From positions 124,001 through 188,000 of the forward strand of contig NZ_CP127039.1 of assembly GCF_030316605.1 (NCBI RefSeq): 64,000 bases of DNA, read 5' to 3'. The DNA comes from Spiroplasma ixodetis Y32 (GTDB lineage Bacteria; Bacillota_I; Bacilli_A; Mycoplasmatales; VBWQ01). The position numbers and the translations under genes are program-made. Of the stretch, positions 1 through 10,210 are shown piece after piece (position 1 is the first letter of the stretch; each line of letters starts with the position of its first letter). The notes beneath the pieces are model-generated. The model was not told the DNA's origin and did not search any database. It was given only the letters and a program-made list of their open reading frames with translations.

Positions 1-210
1 TTCCATGAAGAATACTAAATGTTTGATGACATTTCAAACATCTTATTCTTCTTAAATTAGAAGTATTCAAACTTGTTCAAGAACACATGATACATTTGTT
101 TTTCTTCAAACTTGCTATATATTTTAAACAATCCTGTTCTGTTTGAAAAGCATTGTTGAACTCATTCAATTTCATTGTTTCCTCCACAAGTACATGTGGG
201 GAGAAGCCCG
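1..210 (-). mobile_element. ISA (IS1595-like) fragment, transposase 5' end
   Basis: This is the start of an ISA element lying on the minus strand and cut by the window edge. It matches the first 210 bases of the complete copies, including the transposase start at 175 and the terminal repeat, which reads GGGCTTC here instead of GGACTTC. The reading frame of the truncated UPF0236 gene to the right runs without a stop through the terminal repeat into the ISA transposase frame. The remainder of the element should lie left of the window. Confidence 0.85.
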
Positions 211-1075
211 TTAAATTTTTACAGTGATTATATTCTTTTAAATATTTTCCTTTATTTCCAGCCATTATACCAAGATATAATGTTCTAATTAAATGGAATT
301 TATCTAAAACAAACTGTGTACCTAAATAATCTGCTACATCTTTAATTTATCCTGCACTATCACCACAAATAATAATTTTGGCTTGCTCAATATTTTCATA
401 AAATTTTTGACAATGCTCTTTAACAAATTCAGCAGTCTTTTTAACTCCAATTGCTGTTTTTGTTTGTCTAATAATTGCTTTTACTTTTTTATTTTGTACT
501 TTGTGATTAATATTATCTGTATATGTTACTATTAATCGCATAGAATGTTTTATACCCTTACGTTTAAAATTTCAAAATTTTCGATGACCATCATCAATTG
601 CTACAAAAATAGGTTGATTTTTTTCTAATTTTACTTTTACTGGATTTGCTTCAATTACTTCTAAATTTTTAAAAACTCTATGAACACTACTAACACTAAT
701 ACCTGCTTTTTTACAAATAGCACAAATATCATGATATCTTTTTTCATCAGCAAAATATTCAATAATAGTTTGTTCAATATCTTCACCAATTCTTTTATAT
801 TTAGGTAATTCTAGTCATTCATCAACTAAACAAACACGAACTCATTTTTGTAATTTTTCATCAAAATATTCATAAATTCTTCTTTTATAAGTTACTAATC
901 CATACATTATTTTTCTTGTTCGATATTGATAATCAACAATTTTATATTTATTTTTATCTCTTGTATTTTTTATTCTTCAATCTCATTTTTCTCATTTCTT
1001 TGTTATATGTTCTAAAACTAATTTATCAATTTTTGCACTTTGTTCTCTAAAATTTCATTTATAATTAAAATTCAC
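211..1075 (-). pseudogene. UPF0236/Mbov_0401-type transposase, 3'-truncated, copy 1
   Basis: The frame opens at GTG 1075 behind a GGAGAAG ribosome site and reads, with TGA as Trp, into a protein with the UPF0236 (ISLre2/Mbov_0401) layout. It has a YKRRIYEYFDE segment, then AIDDGHRKFW, then a GDSAGW core typical of the family's DDE-like centre. ISA insertion at 210 removes the C-terminal part. This copy also has an in-frame TAA at about 345, where copy 2 has TGA (Trp), so it is doubly broken. The family assignment rests on motif resemblance and comparison with the full-length relative at 16355-17551. Confidence 0.7.
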
Positions 1076-1373
1076 ATTTACTTCTCCTAACTATTTTAAA
1101 AAAATCTAAATTTATTGTAAATATATTTAAAAAGTTAATTTACTTAATTATTATATAAATATATAAGTGTTATTTTAAATAAAATAAAAAATATTTTAAA
1201 AAATGCTTTCATATTTAAAATATAATAAACGATTTCAATATAATTAATAGTATATAGGTATCATAAAATAAACACCTTTAATTTAGGCGTTATTTTGCAT
1301 TTAAAAGCATACTTGTAAAAATAATGAAAAATAGTACAATTTATAAGTAAAATCAAGGGAAAAAGGAGAGTTT
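1076..1373. other. AT-rich upstream region of the HU-like gene
   Basis: No gene is seen in these 298 bases. They hold the leader of the HU-like gene, with a GGAGAG ribosome site just before 1374. A weak hairpin, AACACCT/AGGCGTT with one mismatch, lies at 1269-1291 and is followed by ATTTT; it could be a terminator. The same stretch recurs upstream of 5672. Confidence 0.4.
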
Positions 1374-1712
1374 ATGGAGAAAAAGGAGTTAATGAAATTA
1401 GTATCTGAAAAAACTAATTTTTATTTAGAACACGTAGAATTAGTTTTTGATGCTATCTTTGAAGAAATTAAATATCAAAATAAACAAGAAAAATCAGTAA
1501 ATATAAAAGAAATTGCAAATTTTAAAATCGTTAAGGTTCAACCAAAAAATAGAAGAAATAAAAAAAATAATAAAATAATAAAAGTAAAACCTTATAATAT
1601 TATTAGGTTTGAACCAACAGAAACTTATTTAAAAGAAATCAAAAAATATTGAAATGAAAAAGAAATGGAAGTGTCAAAATATGAAAACATGAATAAAAAC
1701 AAATTTAAGTAA
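1374..1712 (+). CDS. HU-family DNA-binding protein, copy 1
   Basis: A 112-aa protein with the HU/IHF layout. The N-terminal helices start MEKKELMKLVSEKTN, a VNIKEIANFKI strand sits where HU has its GFGTFxV strand, and a very basic arm (QPKNRRNKKNN, about residues 60-70) precedes an IRFEPTETYLKEI tail resembling the FKPGKxLKE end of HU. It should bind and bend DNA. It is divergent: the usual arm Arg-Asn-Pro motif is only loosely kept. The frame reads through one TGA (Trp) and ends inside the next gene, overlapping it by 32 bases. The start has a strong GGAGAG site. It is identical at the protein level to the copy at 5672-6010. Confidence 0.75.
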
Positions 1713-1872
1713 AATAACATTAGCGTTAGCACTAACTGGTGCTACAACTGGAACAATTGGTTTAATAATTGGTTCAATAGCACATCATAAAACAAATGAA
1801 TTATCTTATTATTTAGATTATGATTATGAAGCGCACTGGGGGGGCTTCTATTTGAGCAACCCAAGTAAGTAA
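1681..1872 (+). CDS. Small membrane-anchored protein, copy 1
   Basis: This 63-aa frame overlaps the end of the HU-like gene. Residues 1-10 are basic, then comes a Gly/Ala/Ile-rich hydrophobic segment (LALALTGATTGTIGLIIGS, about 14-32) that would cross or anchor in the membrane, then a Tyr/Asp-rich tail. It ends shortly after a run of seven G. With six G the frame would extend, and in copy 2 it would gain about 32 codons. I do not recognise the family. No lipobox cysteine is present. Confidence 0.5.
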
Positions 1873-2833
1873 GGTAGCAATATTTTATAATCATCATTTA
1901 AGCCTTTATTAATCGACATAGTTGAATAAATATTATTGGATAACATAAGAACTATTTGTTTAAATAATTCAACTTGTGGTAAATTAACATAATTTGGATA
2001 ATCTAATTTTCATTGTTTAAATAAATTTGTAATAACATCATCGGGCTTTTGACCTTCAAATTTTGCTCTTAATTTTGCAATATCTTGAGCAAGTTGTGAT
2101 GGGTCAAAACCATCAAACTTTCTATTATAAGTATATGTATAAGTTAGCATATCTAATAATACTTTTTGTAAACTATCAACTGTTGGTGCATCTTTTATTT
2201 CAACTTCAACATCATGAAATTTATCATTTGTAGCAATGCTTGTATATGTATTTCCAAGTGCATCATGAATTTTTCATACTTCTTTATCTTTAAGTTCTCT
2301 TTCTTCGGGTAATGGTCAAGGTCTAAAATCATAAGAATTTACAAAATATCCTAATCAAGCATTAGTTATTCTGGCATTTTTAATAATTTCTTTTCTAGTT
2401 TCTTTTCCGTCACTAATTTTAATTAAATCTAAAACGGATTTTTCTTTTCCTATAAATTGTTTTGCTAAATTTCATGGTAATATTTGTTCACTAAATCATT
2501 GTTCTAATATTCTAACTTTTGGTTGAGTTTCAATAGGCATTGATAATAGCGGAAATGCTATCTTCTCTTTAACAAATAATTTTGGGTATACTTCCCAATT
2601 AATAATGAATCTGCTTCATCATGATTTGATATTGTTATATTTCAACCTTGTTCTTGAATTACTTGTTTTGCTAATTTAATTGATAATTATTTAGTTCATT
2701 TAATTAAAAAATTATCATCAATATTAAAATTTAATCTATATCAGCTTTGCCATTGTCTTGGTAATATTCCATGTTTTTCTGGAATATAATATTGATATAA
2801 TAAACTAAATATATGACCTCTTAATGATTGCAT
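1873..2833 (-). pseudogene. Decayed large unknown gene, copy 1 (3'-deleted)
   Basis: A minus-strand gene remnant from ATG 2833. The start reads MQSLRGHIFSLLYQYY, then there is an in-frame TAA, a frameshift near 2600, and a long open stretch containing LGYFVNSYDFRPWPLPEE and FDGFDPSQLAQDIAKL. Its last 679 bases, present in copy 2, are deleted here with a TAA microhomology at the junction. I do not recognise the family. The abundance of W (TGA), N and Y resembles the structural proteins of the prophage, but that is only an impression. Confidence 0.5.
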
Positions 2834-2937
2834 TTTTTATACTACGAGCATTTAATTTATCTGGATGGGTTACACTTTATTGGACACTAATTACGTAGAC
2901 AAGTGAACAAATTAGTGAAAAGAAAGGAATTATAATT

Positions 2938-3216
2938 ATGACCAATATTAACTCATATACCGACGAATTTAAAAAGCAAATAGTAGCTTTATATCAAAGT
3001 GGTAAATCAATATCTTGCCTTGTTAAAGAGTATAATGTTACAAGAGCAGTTACTTATAAATGAATTAAGCAATTTACTAATTCAGGTAGTTTTAAAACTA
3101 AAGATAATCTTTCTGATTTAGAAAAACAATTAATTCAAGCAAATAAAGAATTAAAACAGTTACGAATGGTAAATGATATTTTAAAGCAAGCAGCACTAAT
3201 AATAGGCAGAAAATAG
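2938..3216 (+). CDS. ISB orfA, helix-turn-helix transposase subunit
   Basis: A 92-aa OrfA of an IS3/IS150-type element. The helix-turn-helix reads YTDEFKKQIVALYQSGKS and YNVTRAVTYKWIKQF (about residues 7-46), followed by a leucine-zipper-like segment, LEKQLIQANKELKQLR, that normally dimerises with the OrfA part of the transframe transposase. GAAAGGA precedes the ATG. orfB lies in the -1 frame and overlaps the end, so a programmed -1 shift near the terminal AGA AAA TAG is possible but not shown. It differs from copy 2 at one residue (V for E). Confidence 0.85.
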
Positions 3217-3257
3217 AAATTATTGTTAAAAATAAATCTAAATATAAAATTCGCACA

Positions 3258-3570
3258 ATGTGTCGTTTTTTAAAACTCTCTAAATCAACATATTATTTTA
3301 ATTTAAAGAAAAAAGAAAAAAATCAAAATAATATTTATGAACAAGCTGTTATTAGTGCTTTTAAAGAAAATAAAGAAGTTTATGGAACAAGAAGATTAAA
3401 AGTCATACTAGCAAACCAAGAAATTTATTTATCACGCAGAAAAATTAAAGAAATTATGAATAAGCATAATTTAATATCAAAATACACTAAATTATCATTC
3501 AAAAATCATCATAATAAAGTTAATGATAGTCAAATAACCAATCTTGTTAATAGAAACTTTAATAATAGAA
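3258..3570 (+). pseudogene. ISB orfB, N-terminal half only
   Basis: The frame contains CRFLKLSKSTYYF, the HTH_21-like N-terminal region of IS3 OrfB, and VYGTRRLKVIL up to FNNR. It is then cut by the ISA end. The rve catalytic domain with all three acidic residues is missing, so this copy cannot encode an active transposase. Confidence 0.85.
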
Positions 3571-4510
3571 GGCTTTTCTCCCTTTATGTACTATTTTAAA
3601 TTTTATCACATAAATGCTGAGAAAAGCCTATCTACGGACTTCTCCCCACATTTTTAAATGAAACATAGCATTACAGTTTCAAAAGTAGGCATCTTGTTGA
3701 ATTTATATGCAGCTTCTTTGGCATATAAATGAACATGATGTTTTGCAACTTTGATATGTGTTTTAAATGTTCTTCGTATATGTTTTCATACTGATTCAAT
3801 TTGGTTGGTATTTACGCCAATTTTTGAAACATAACCATCTTGATGGTTAACTGTTTTGTGATTAGGGAAAAGTGATTTGAAATCACGATATCCTTTTCAA
3901 GAATCAGTATGTACATCACACTTTGAAGAAATATGGTTTCTTGCAAACTGCAAAAGATTTTTACTTTTTGCGTTTTTGATTACTTTCACAATTAAATTAT
4001 TGGTTGTTTTTTCATAAATCCCAACAATTAATGTTTTATTTATTAAAGATATTCCTTGTTTTTTAAAACCCATATGTGAAAGATACATTTCATCCATTTG
4101 CACTATGCCCTCAACAATAAATTGATGTTCTTGTTTGGCAATACGATTTCTGATTTCATGACCCATTCTTCAAGCAGTTTTCAAAGTCACACCCAATTCT
4201 TTTGCAACATCAGTTGATGTAATTCCATGTTTGGTGTTTATTCATCTAAAGATGAGATAAAATCAAAATCTCAAAGGTGTTTGTGACTTGTAAAAAATGG
4301 TGCCATGAAGAATACTAAATGTTTGATGACATTGCAAACATCTTATTCTTCTTAAATTAGAAGTATTCAAACTTGTTCAAGAACACATGATACATTTGTT
4401 TTTCTTCAAACTTGCTATATATTTTAAACAATCCTGTTCTGTTTGAAAAGCATTGTTGAACTCATTCAATTTCATTGTTTCCTCCACAAGTACATGTGGG
4501 GAGAAGTCCG
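3571..4510 (-). mobile_element. ISA (IS1595-like) hybrid copy at duplication junction
   Basis: A full-length 940-bp element. The outer end is GGCTTTTCTCCCTTTATG at 3571; the other end is CGGACTTCTCCCCACATG read from 4510. The left flank is TAATAGAA and the right flank is TTAAATTT, so the two sides do not share a target duplication. The left flank matches the insertion in ISB and the right flank matches the insertion in the UPF0236 gene. That is expected of a recombinant formed when two ISA copies crossed over and duplicated the unit between them. Confidence 0.9.
3654..4475 (-). CDS. ISA transposase (IS1595/ISXO2-like)
   Basis: A 273-aa IS1595-family transposase, intact once TGA is read as Trp. 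An N-terminal zinc ribbon has C28/C31 and C46/C49. A helix-turn-helix-like STDVAKELGVTLKTAWRMG follows at about 87-105. The ISXO2-like catalytic domain has D128 (QMDEMYL), D191 (VHTDSWKGY) and N224/E227 (NTNQIESVWKHIRR). AGGAGG-like GGAGGAAACA precedes the ATG. Relative to the other copies this one has Ile for Arg in KKQG-R-SL and one Lys-to-Gln change beside the last zinc cysteine. It should act on the ISA terminal repeats and make 8-bp target duplications. Confidence 0.9.
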
Positions 4511-5375
4511 TTAAATTTTTACAGTGATTATATTCTTTTAAATATTTTCCTTTATTTCCAGCCATTATACCAAGATATAATGTTCTAATTAAATGGAATT
4601 TATCTAAAACAAACTGTGTACCTAAATAATCTGCTACATCTTTAATTCATCCTGCACTATCACCACAAATAATAATTTTGGCTTGCTCAATATTTTCATA
4701 AAATTTTTGACAATGCTCTTTAACAAATTCAGCAGTCTTTTTAACTCCAATTGCTGTTTTTGTTTGTCTAATAATTGCTTTTACTTTTTTATTTTGTACT
4801 TTGTGATTAATATTATCTGTATATGTTACTATTAATCGCATAGAATGTTTTATACCCTTACGTTTAAAATTTCAAAATTTTCGATGACCATCATCAATTG
4901 CTACAAAAATAGGTTGATTTTTTTCTAATTTTACTTTTACTGGATTTGCTTCAATTACTTCTAAATTTTTAAAAACTCTATGAACACTACTAACACTAAT
5001 ACCTGCTTTTTTACAAATAGCACAAATATCATGATATCTTTTTCCATCAGCAAAATATTCAATAATAGTTTGTTCAATATCTTCACCAATTCTTTTATAT
5101 TTAGGTAATTCTAGTCATTCATCAACTAAACAAACACGAACTCATTTTTGTAATTTTTCATCAAAATATTCATAAATTCTTCTTTTATAAGTTACTAATC
5201 CATACATTATTTTTCTTGTTCGATATTGATAATCAACAATTTTATATTTATTTTTATCTCTTGTATTTTTTATTCTTCAATCTCATTTTTCTCATTTCTT
5301 TGTTATATGTTCTAAAACTAATTTATCAATTTTTGCACTTTGTTCTCTAAAATTTCATTTATAATTAAAATTCAC
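4511..5375 (-). pseudogene. UPF0236/Mbov_0401-type transposase, 3'-truncated, copy 2
   Basis: The second copy of the truncated gene at 211-1075. It lacks the TAA found there: the codon is TGA (Trp) at about 4645. The frame therefore runs from GTG 5375 to the ISA terminal repeat and continues in frame into the ISA transposase, potentially giving a fused UPF0236-IS1595 protein. The C-terminal part of the family is still missing. Confidence 0.7.
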
Positions 5376-5671
5376 ATTTACTTCTCCTAACTATTTTAAA
5401 AAAATCTAAATTTATTGTAAATATATTTAAAAAGTTAATTTACTTAATTATTATATAAATATATAAGTGTTATTTTAAATAAAATAAAAAATATTTTAAA
5501 AAATGTTTTCATATTTAAAATATAATAAACGATTTCAATATAATTAATAGTATAGGTATCATAAAATAAACACCTTTAATTTAGGCGTTATTTTGCATTT
5601 AAAAGCATACTTGTAAAAATAATGAAAAATAGTACAATTTATAAGTAAAATCAAGGGAAAAAGGAGAGTTT

Positions 5672-6010
5672 ATGGAGAAAAAGGAGTTAATGAAATTAGT
5701 ATCTGAAAAAACTAATTTTTATTTAGAACACGTAGAATTAGTTTTTGATGCTATCTTTGAAGAAATTAAATATCAAAATAAACAAGAAAAATCAGTAAAT
5801 ATAAAAGAAATTGCAAATTTTAAAATCGTTAAGGTTCAACCAAAAAATAGAAGAAATAAAAAAAATAATAAAATAATAAAAGTAAAACCTTATAATATTA
5901 TTAGGTTTGAACCAACAGAAACTTATTTAAAAGAAATCAAAAAATATTGAAATGAAAAAGAAATGGAAGTGTCAAAATATGAAAACATGAATAAAAACAA
6001 ATTTAAGTAA
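5672..6010 (+). CDS. HU-family DNA-binding protein, copy 2
   Basis: Same 112-aa protein as at 1374-1712, with the same leader and the same 32-base overlap with the following small gene. The two copies sit at equivalent places in a recent tandem duplication, so dosage of this HU-like protein may be doubled. Confidence 0.75.
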
Positions 6011-6170
6011 AATAACATTAGCGTTAGCACTAACTGGTGCTACAACTGGAACAATTGGTTTAATAATTGGTTCAATAGCACATCATAAAACAAATGAATT
6101 ATCTTATTATTTAGATTATGATTATGAAGCGCACTGGGGGGGATTCTATTTGAGCAACCCAAGTAAGTAA
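5979..6170 (+). CDS. Small membrane-anchored protein, copy 2, with G7 tract
   Basis: The 63-aa second copy of the gene at 1681. Here the downstream sequence is intact. If the run of seven G at 6135-6141 lost one base, the frame would leave the short tail and continue through HKILLYFKEKPKNEDDIKW to a stop near 6265, giving a protein of about 95 aa. The current short form may therefore be a frameshifted or phase-off state. Confidence 0.5.
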
Positions 6171-6263
6171 TGAACATAAAATATTATTATATTTTAAGGA
6201 AAAACCTAAAAACGAAGATGATATAAAATGAAACGGAATTTATCCAAAAGGTTACTTTAATAA

Positions 6264-7810
6264 TTAAATTTTAATATTAATATAAGAAATATTTTCGTTA
6301 TATTTATCAAATAAATTAATATTTTTTAAGTCTATTTATTCTTTATCTGTTATTAATGTTAAATTATAATTTCCAGCACTAAATATTCCACTAATTTCAA
6401 TCCGATTTAAGTTATTAATCGGATTTTCAATTTGTAATTCAAATTCACTATTATTGTCAATTTGTAAAATTTCTTTGTAAAATTCTAACTTTGAAAATAA
6501 CTGTGATTTGTTTGAACCATATAAATTTAAACCATTTTCAATTTTATTTTTATCAATAATTGCTCTTGTAAAATATTTTCCATATTCGCCATTGCCTAGT
6601 GTTCAATCAGCGGGGATTAATTATGGAATATTATTGCTTTCTAATTCGTTTGTAATAGATAATCAATTAAATTGGTTATCATCAAGTTTAAATAATTGAT
6701 TTTGACTAATATCATTATTTTTTAATTTAATATTATTAATATCACTAAAATCAAAATACTCAGACTTTAATATTACTTTTGAATCTTTAAATTCTCAAAT
6801 TTTATCAGGTTTAGAATGAATTGGATTGGATGTTAATTCAAAATAATAAGGTAGCAATATTTTATAATCATCATTTAAGCCTTTATTAATCGACATAGTT
6901 GAATAAATATTATTGGATAACATAAGAACTATTTGTTTAAATAATTCAACTTGTGGTAAATTAACATAATTTGGATAATCTAATTTTCATTGTTTAAATA
7001 AATTTGTAATAACATCATAGGGCTTTTGACCTTCAAATTTTGCTCTTAATTTTGCAATATCTTGAGCAAGTTGTGATGGGTCAAAACCATCAAAGTTTCT
7101 ATTATAATTATATGTATAAGTTAGCATATCTAATAATACTTTTTGTAAACTATCAACTGTTGGTGCATCTTTTATTTCAACTTCAACATCATGAAATTTA
7201 TCATTTGTAGCAATGCTTGTACATGTATTTCCAAGTGCATCATGAATTTTTCATACTTCTTTATCTTTAAGTTCTCTTTCTTCGGGTAATGGTCAAGGTC
7301 TAAAATCATAAGAATTTACAAAATATCCTAATCAAGCATTAGTTATTCTGGCATTTTTAATAATTTCTTTTCTAGTTTCTTTTCCGTCACTAATTTTAAT
7401 TAAATCTAAAACGGATTTTTCTTTTCCTATAAATTGTTTTGCTAAATTTCATGGTAATATTTGTTCACTAAATCATTGTTCTAATATTCTAACTTTTGGT
7501 TGAGTTTCAATAGGCATTGATAATAGCGGAAATGCTATCTTCTCTTTAACAAATAATTTTGGGTATACTTCCCAATTAATAATGAATCTGCTTCATCATG
7601 ATTTGATATTGTTATATTTCAACCTTGTTCTTGAATTACTTGTTTTGCTAATTTAATTGATAATTATTTAGTTCATTTAATTAAAAAATTATCATCAATA
7701 TTAAAATTTAATCTATATCAGCTTTGCCATTGTCTTGGTAATATTCCATGTTTTTCTGGAATATAATATTGATATAATAAACTAAATATATGACCTCTTA
7801 ATGATTGCAT
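6264..7810 (-). pseudogene. Decayed large unknown gene, copy 2 (longer)
   Basis: Longer version of the remnant at 1873-2833, starting at ATG 7810. The frame is broken by an early TAA, a frameshift near 7575, and two further TAA codons (near 6620 and 6345). The 3' end is preserved, with segments such as DWTLGNGEYGKYFTRAI and EISGIFSAGNYNLTLI. It is a secreted or structural-looking, Asn-rich protein with no family I can name. The upstream side is cut by ISB, so the native 5' end may be lost. Confidence 0.5.
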
Positions 7811-7914
7811 TTTTTATACTACGAGCATTTAATTTATCTGGATGGGTTACACTTTATTGGACACTAATTACGTAGACAAGTGAACAAATTAGTGAAAAGA
7901 AAGGAATTATAATT

Positions 7915-8193
7915 ATGACCAATATTAACTCATATACCGACGAATTTAAAAAGCAAATAGTAGCTTTATATCAAAGTGGTAAATCAATATCTTGCCTTGT
8001 TAAAGAGTATAATGTTACAAGAGCAGTTACTTATAAATGAATTAAGCAATTTACTAATTCAGGTAGTTTTAAAACTAAAGATAATCTTTCTGATTTAGAA
8101 AAACAATTAATTCAAGCAAATAAAGAATTAAAACAGTTACGAATGGAAAATGATATTTTAAAGCAAGCAGCACTAATAATAGGCAGAAAATAG
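7915..8193 (+). CDS. ISB orfA, copy 2
   Basis: A 92-aa OrfA with the helix-turn-helix and leucine-zipper-like segment described at 2938. It carries Glu in LRMENDILK where copy 1 has Val. The partner orfB is broken, so this element is probably inactive. Confidence 0.85.
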
Positions 8194-8548
8194 AAATTAT
8201 TGTTAAAAATAAATCTAAATATAAAATTCGCACAATGTGTCGTTTTTTAAAACTCTCTAAATCAACATATTATTTTAATTTAAAGAAAAAAGAAAAAAAA
8301 TCAAAATAATATTTATGAACAAGCTGTTATTATTGCTTTTAAAGAAAATAAAGAAGTTTATGGAACAAGAAGATTAAAAGTCATACTAGCAAACCAAGAA
8401 ATTTATTTATCACGCAGAAAAATTAAAGAAATTATGAATAAGCATAATTTAATATCAAAATACACTAAATTATCATTCAAAAATCATCATAATAAAGTTA
8501 ATGATAGTCAAATAACCAATCTTGTTAATAGAAACTTTAATAATAGAA

Positions 8549-9489
8549 GGCTTTTCTCCCTTTATGTACTATTTTTAAATTTTATCACATAAATGTTGAG
8601 AAAAGCCTATCTACGGACTTCTCCCCACATTTTTAAATGAAACATAGCATTACAGTTTCAAAAGTAGGTATCTTGTTGAATTTATATGCAGCTTCTTTGG
8701 CATATAAATGAACATGATGTTTTGCAACTTTGATATGTGTTTTAAATGTTCTTCGTATATGTTTTCATACTGATTCAATTTGGTTGGTATTTACGCCAAT
8801 TTTTGAAACATAACCATCTTGATGGTTAACTGTTTTGTGATTAGGGAAAAGTGATTTGAAATCACGATATCCTTTTCAAGAATGAGTATGTACATCACAC
8901 TTTGAAGAAATATGGTTTCTTGCAAACTGCAAAAGATTTTTACTTTTTGCGTTTTTGATTACTTTCACAATTAAATTATTGGTTGTTTTTTCATAAATCC
9001 CAACAATTAATGTTTTATTTATCAAAGATATTCCTTGTTTTTTAAAACCCATATGTGAAAGATACATTTCATCCATTTGCACTATGCCCTCAACAATAAA
9101 TTGATGTTCTTGTTTGGCAATACGATTTCTGATTTCATGACCCATTCTTCAAGCAGTTTTCAAAGTCACACCCAATTCTTTTGCAACATCAGTTGATGTA
9201 ATTCCATGTTTGGTGTTTATTCATCTAAAGATGAGATAAAATCAAAATCTCAAAGGTGTTTGTGACTTGTAAAAAATGGTGCCATGAAGAATACTAAATG
9301 TTTGATGACATTTCAAACATCTTATTCTTCTTAAATTAGAAGTATTCAAACTTGTTCAAGAACACATGATACATTTGTTTTTCTTCAAACTTGCTATATA
9401 TTTTAAACAATCCTGTTCTGTTTGAAAAGCATTGTTGAACTCATTCAATTTCATTGTTTCCTCCACAAGTACATGTGGGGAGAAGTCCG
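8549..9489 (-). mobile_element. ISA copy with clean 8-bp target duplication
   Basis: A 941-bp element from outer end GGCTTTTCTC (8549) to CGGACTTC (9489, reverse). TAATAGAA is repeated on both sides. This copy defines the true ends: the right end is the GGCTTTTCTC repeat, not the inner GGACTTCTCC repeat at 8615. Confidence 0.93.
8633..9454 (-). CDS. ISA transposase, likely inactive (D191H)
   Basis: A 273-aa IS1595-like transposase, full length. The conserved VHTDSWKGY segment reads VHTHSW here, replacing the second catalytic Asp with His, so the protein is probably catalytically dead even though its frame is intact. It shares the Ile substitution in KKQGISL with the copy at 3654. Confidence 0.85.
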
Positions 9490-10210
9490 TAATAGAATTA
9501 AAAATGAAGTTATTGTTAGTGATTTAACTTATGTTCAAGTTAATGGTAAATGAAACTATATTTGCTTATTAATTGACCTATTTAACCGCGAAATTATTGG
9601 ACATAGTGTTGGAGTTAAAAAAGATACATCATTAGTAAATCAAGCATTTATGCAATCAAATCGCTGTTTAAAAGATATTGAAATATTTGATAGTGATCGC
9701 GGCAATGAATTTAACAATAAAATGATTGATAAACTTTTATTAGCATTCAATATTAATCGTTTTTTAAGCAAAAAAGCTGTCCTTATTATAATGCTGTTGC
9801 TGAAGCAACTTTCAAAACTTTTAAGACAGAATTTATTAATGATAGAAATTTTACATCATTAATCCAATTAAAATTAGAATTATTTGATTACATCAACTGA
9901 TATAACAACATAAGAATTCACAGCACTCTAAACTACTTAACCCTAATCAAATACCAAGCACAAATGTCTACCAAAAAATAGTCCTAAAAAGTGTTGCCAT
10001 TCCAATATAATATTTTATTCATAATATTATTTTTATAAATTATATTAAGTTAGTTGTTAAAGAATGATAATTAATTAATGAATTTTGTAAAAAATGAAGT
10101 TTTATAAGTAAAAATATAGTTACTCTAACTTATCAATGTTATAATTTATCAAAGGAATAACTAATATTAATTTATGAAAATTTAGATAGAAAGGTGCTAT
10201 TGCCATTAAT

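Larger units (their letters stand above)
2862..3570 (+). mobile_element. ISB (IS3/IS150-like) copy 1, truncated by ISA
   Basis: The left terminal repeat TGGATGGGTTACACTTTAT starts at 2862. The element contains complete orfA and the first half of orfB, then stops at TAATAGAA 3563-3570, the ISA target site. Its missing right half is not next to it; the matching half follows copy 2 at 9498-10004. Confidence 0.9.
8235..9987 (+). pseudogene. ISB orfB, frameshifted and interrupted by ISA
   Basis: The HTH_21-like N-terminus is followed by a run of eight A near 8290, where copy 1 has seven, which shifts the frame. ISA then splits the gene. The second half (9498-9987) carries the rve domain with VSDLTYV, FDSDRGNEF and EATFKTFK, the three acidic positions of a DDE transposase. 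It also has a frame disturbance at SKKAVLI, where the B4 copy reads SKKGCPYDNA. Confidence 0.85.
7839..10004 (+). mobile_element. ISB copy 2 with ISA inserted inside orfB
   Basis: Both ISB ends are present: TGGATGGGTTACACTTTAT at 7839 and the inverted TGGAATGGCAACACTTTTT ending at 10004. ISA (8549-9489) sits inside, flanked by the perfect 8-bp duplication TAATAGAA at 8541-8548 and 9490-9497. Removing ISA and one repeat rejoins orfB. This is therefore the ancestral arrangement of the insertion seen truncated in copy 1. Confidence 0.92.

Noticed and set aside
3571..3628. Stand-alone MITE next to ISA
   Set aside because: Target duplications at 8541, 30694, 50531 and 59790 show this hairpin is the true outer end of ISA, not a separate element.
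6508..6699. Plus-strand ORF of 63 aa
   Set aside because: It lies antisense to the decayed large gene and has no ribosome site or counterpart in copy 1.
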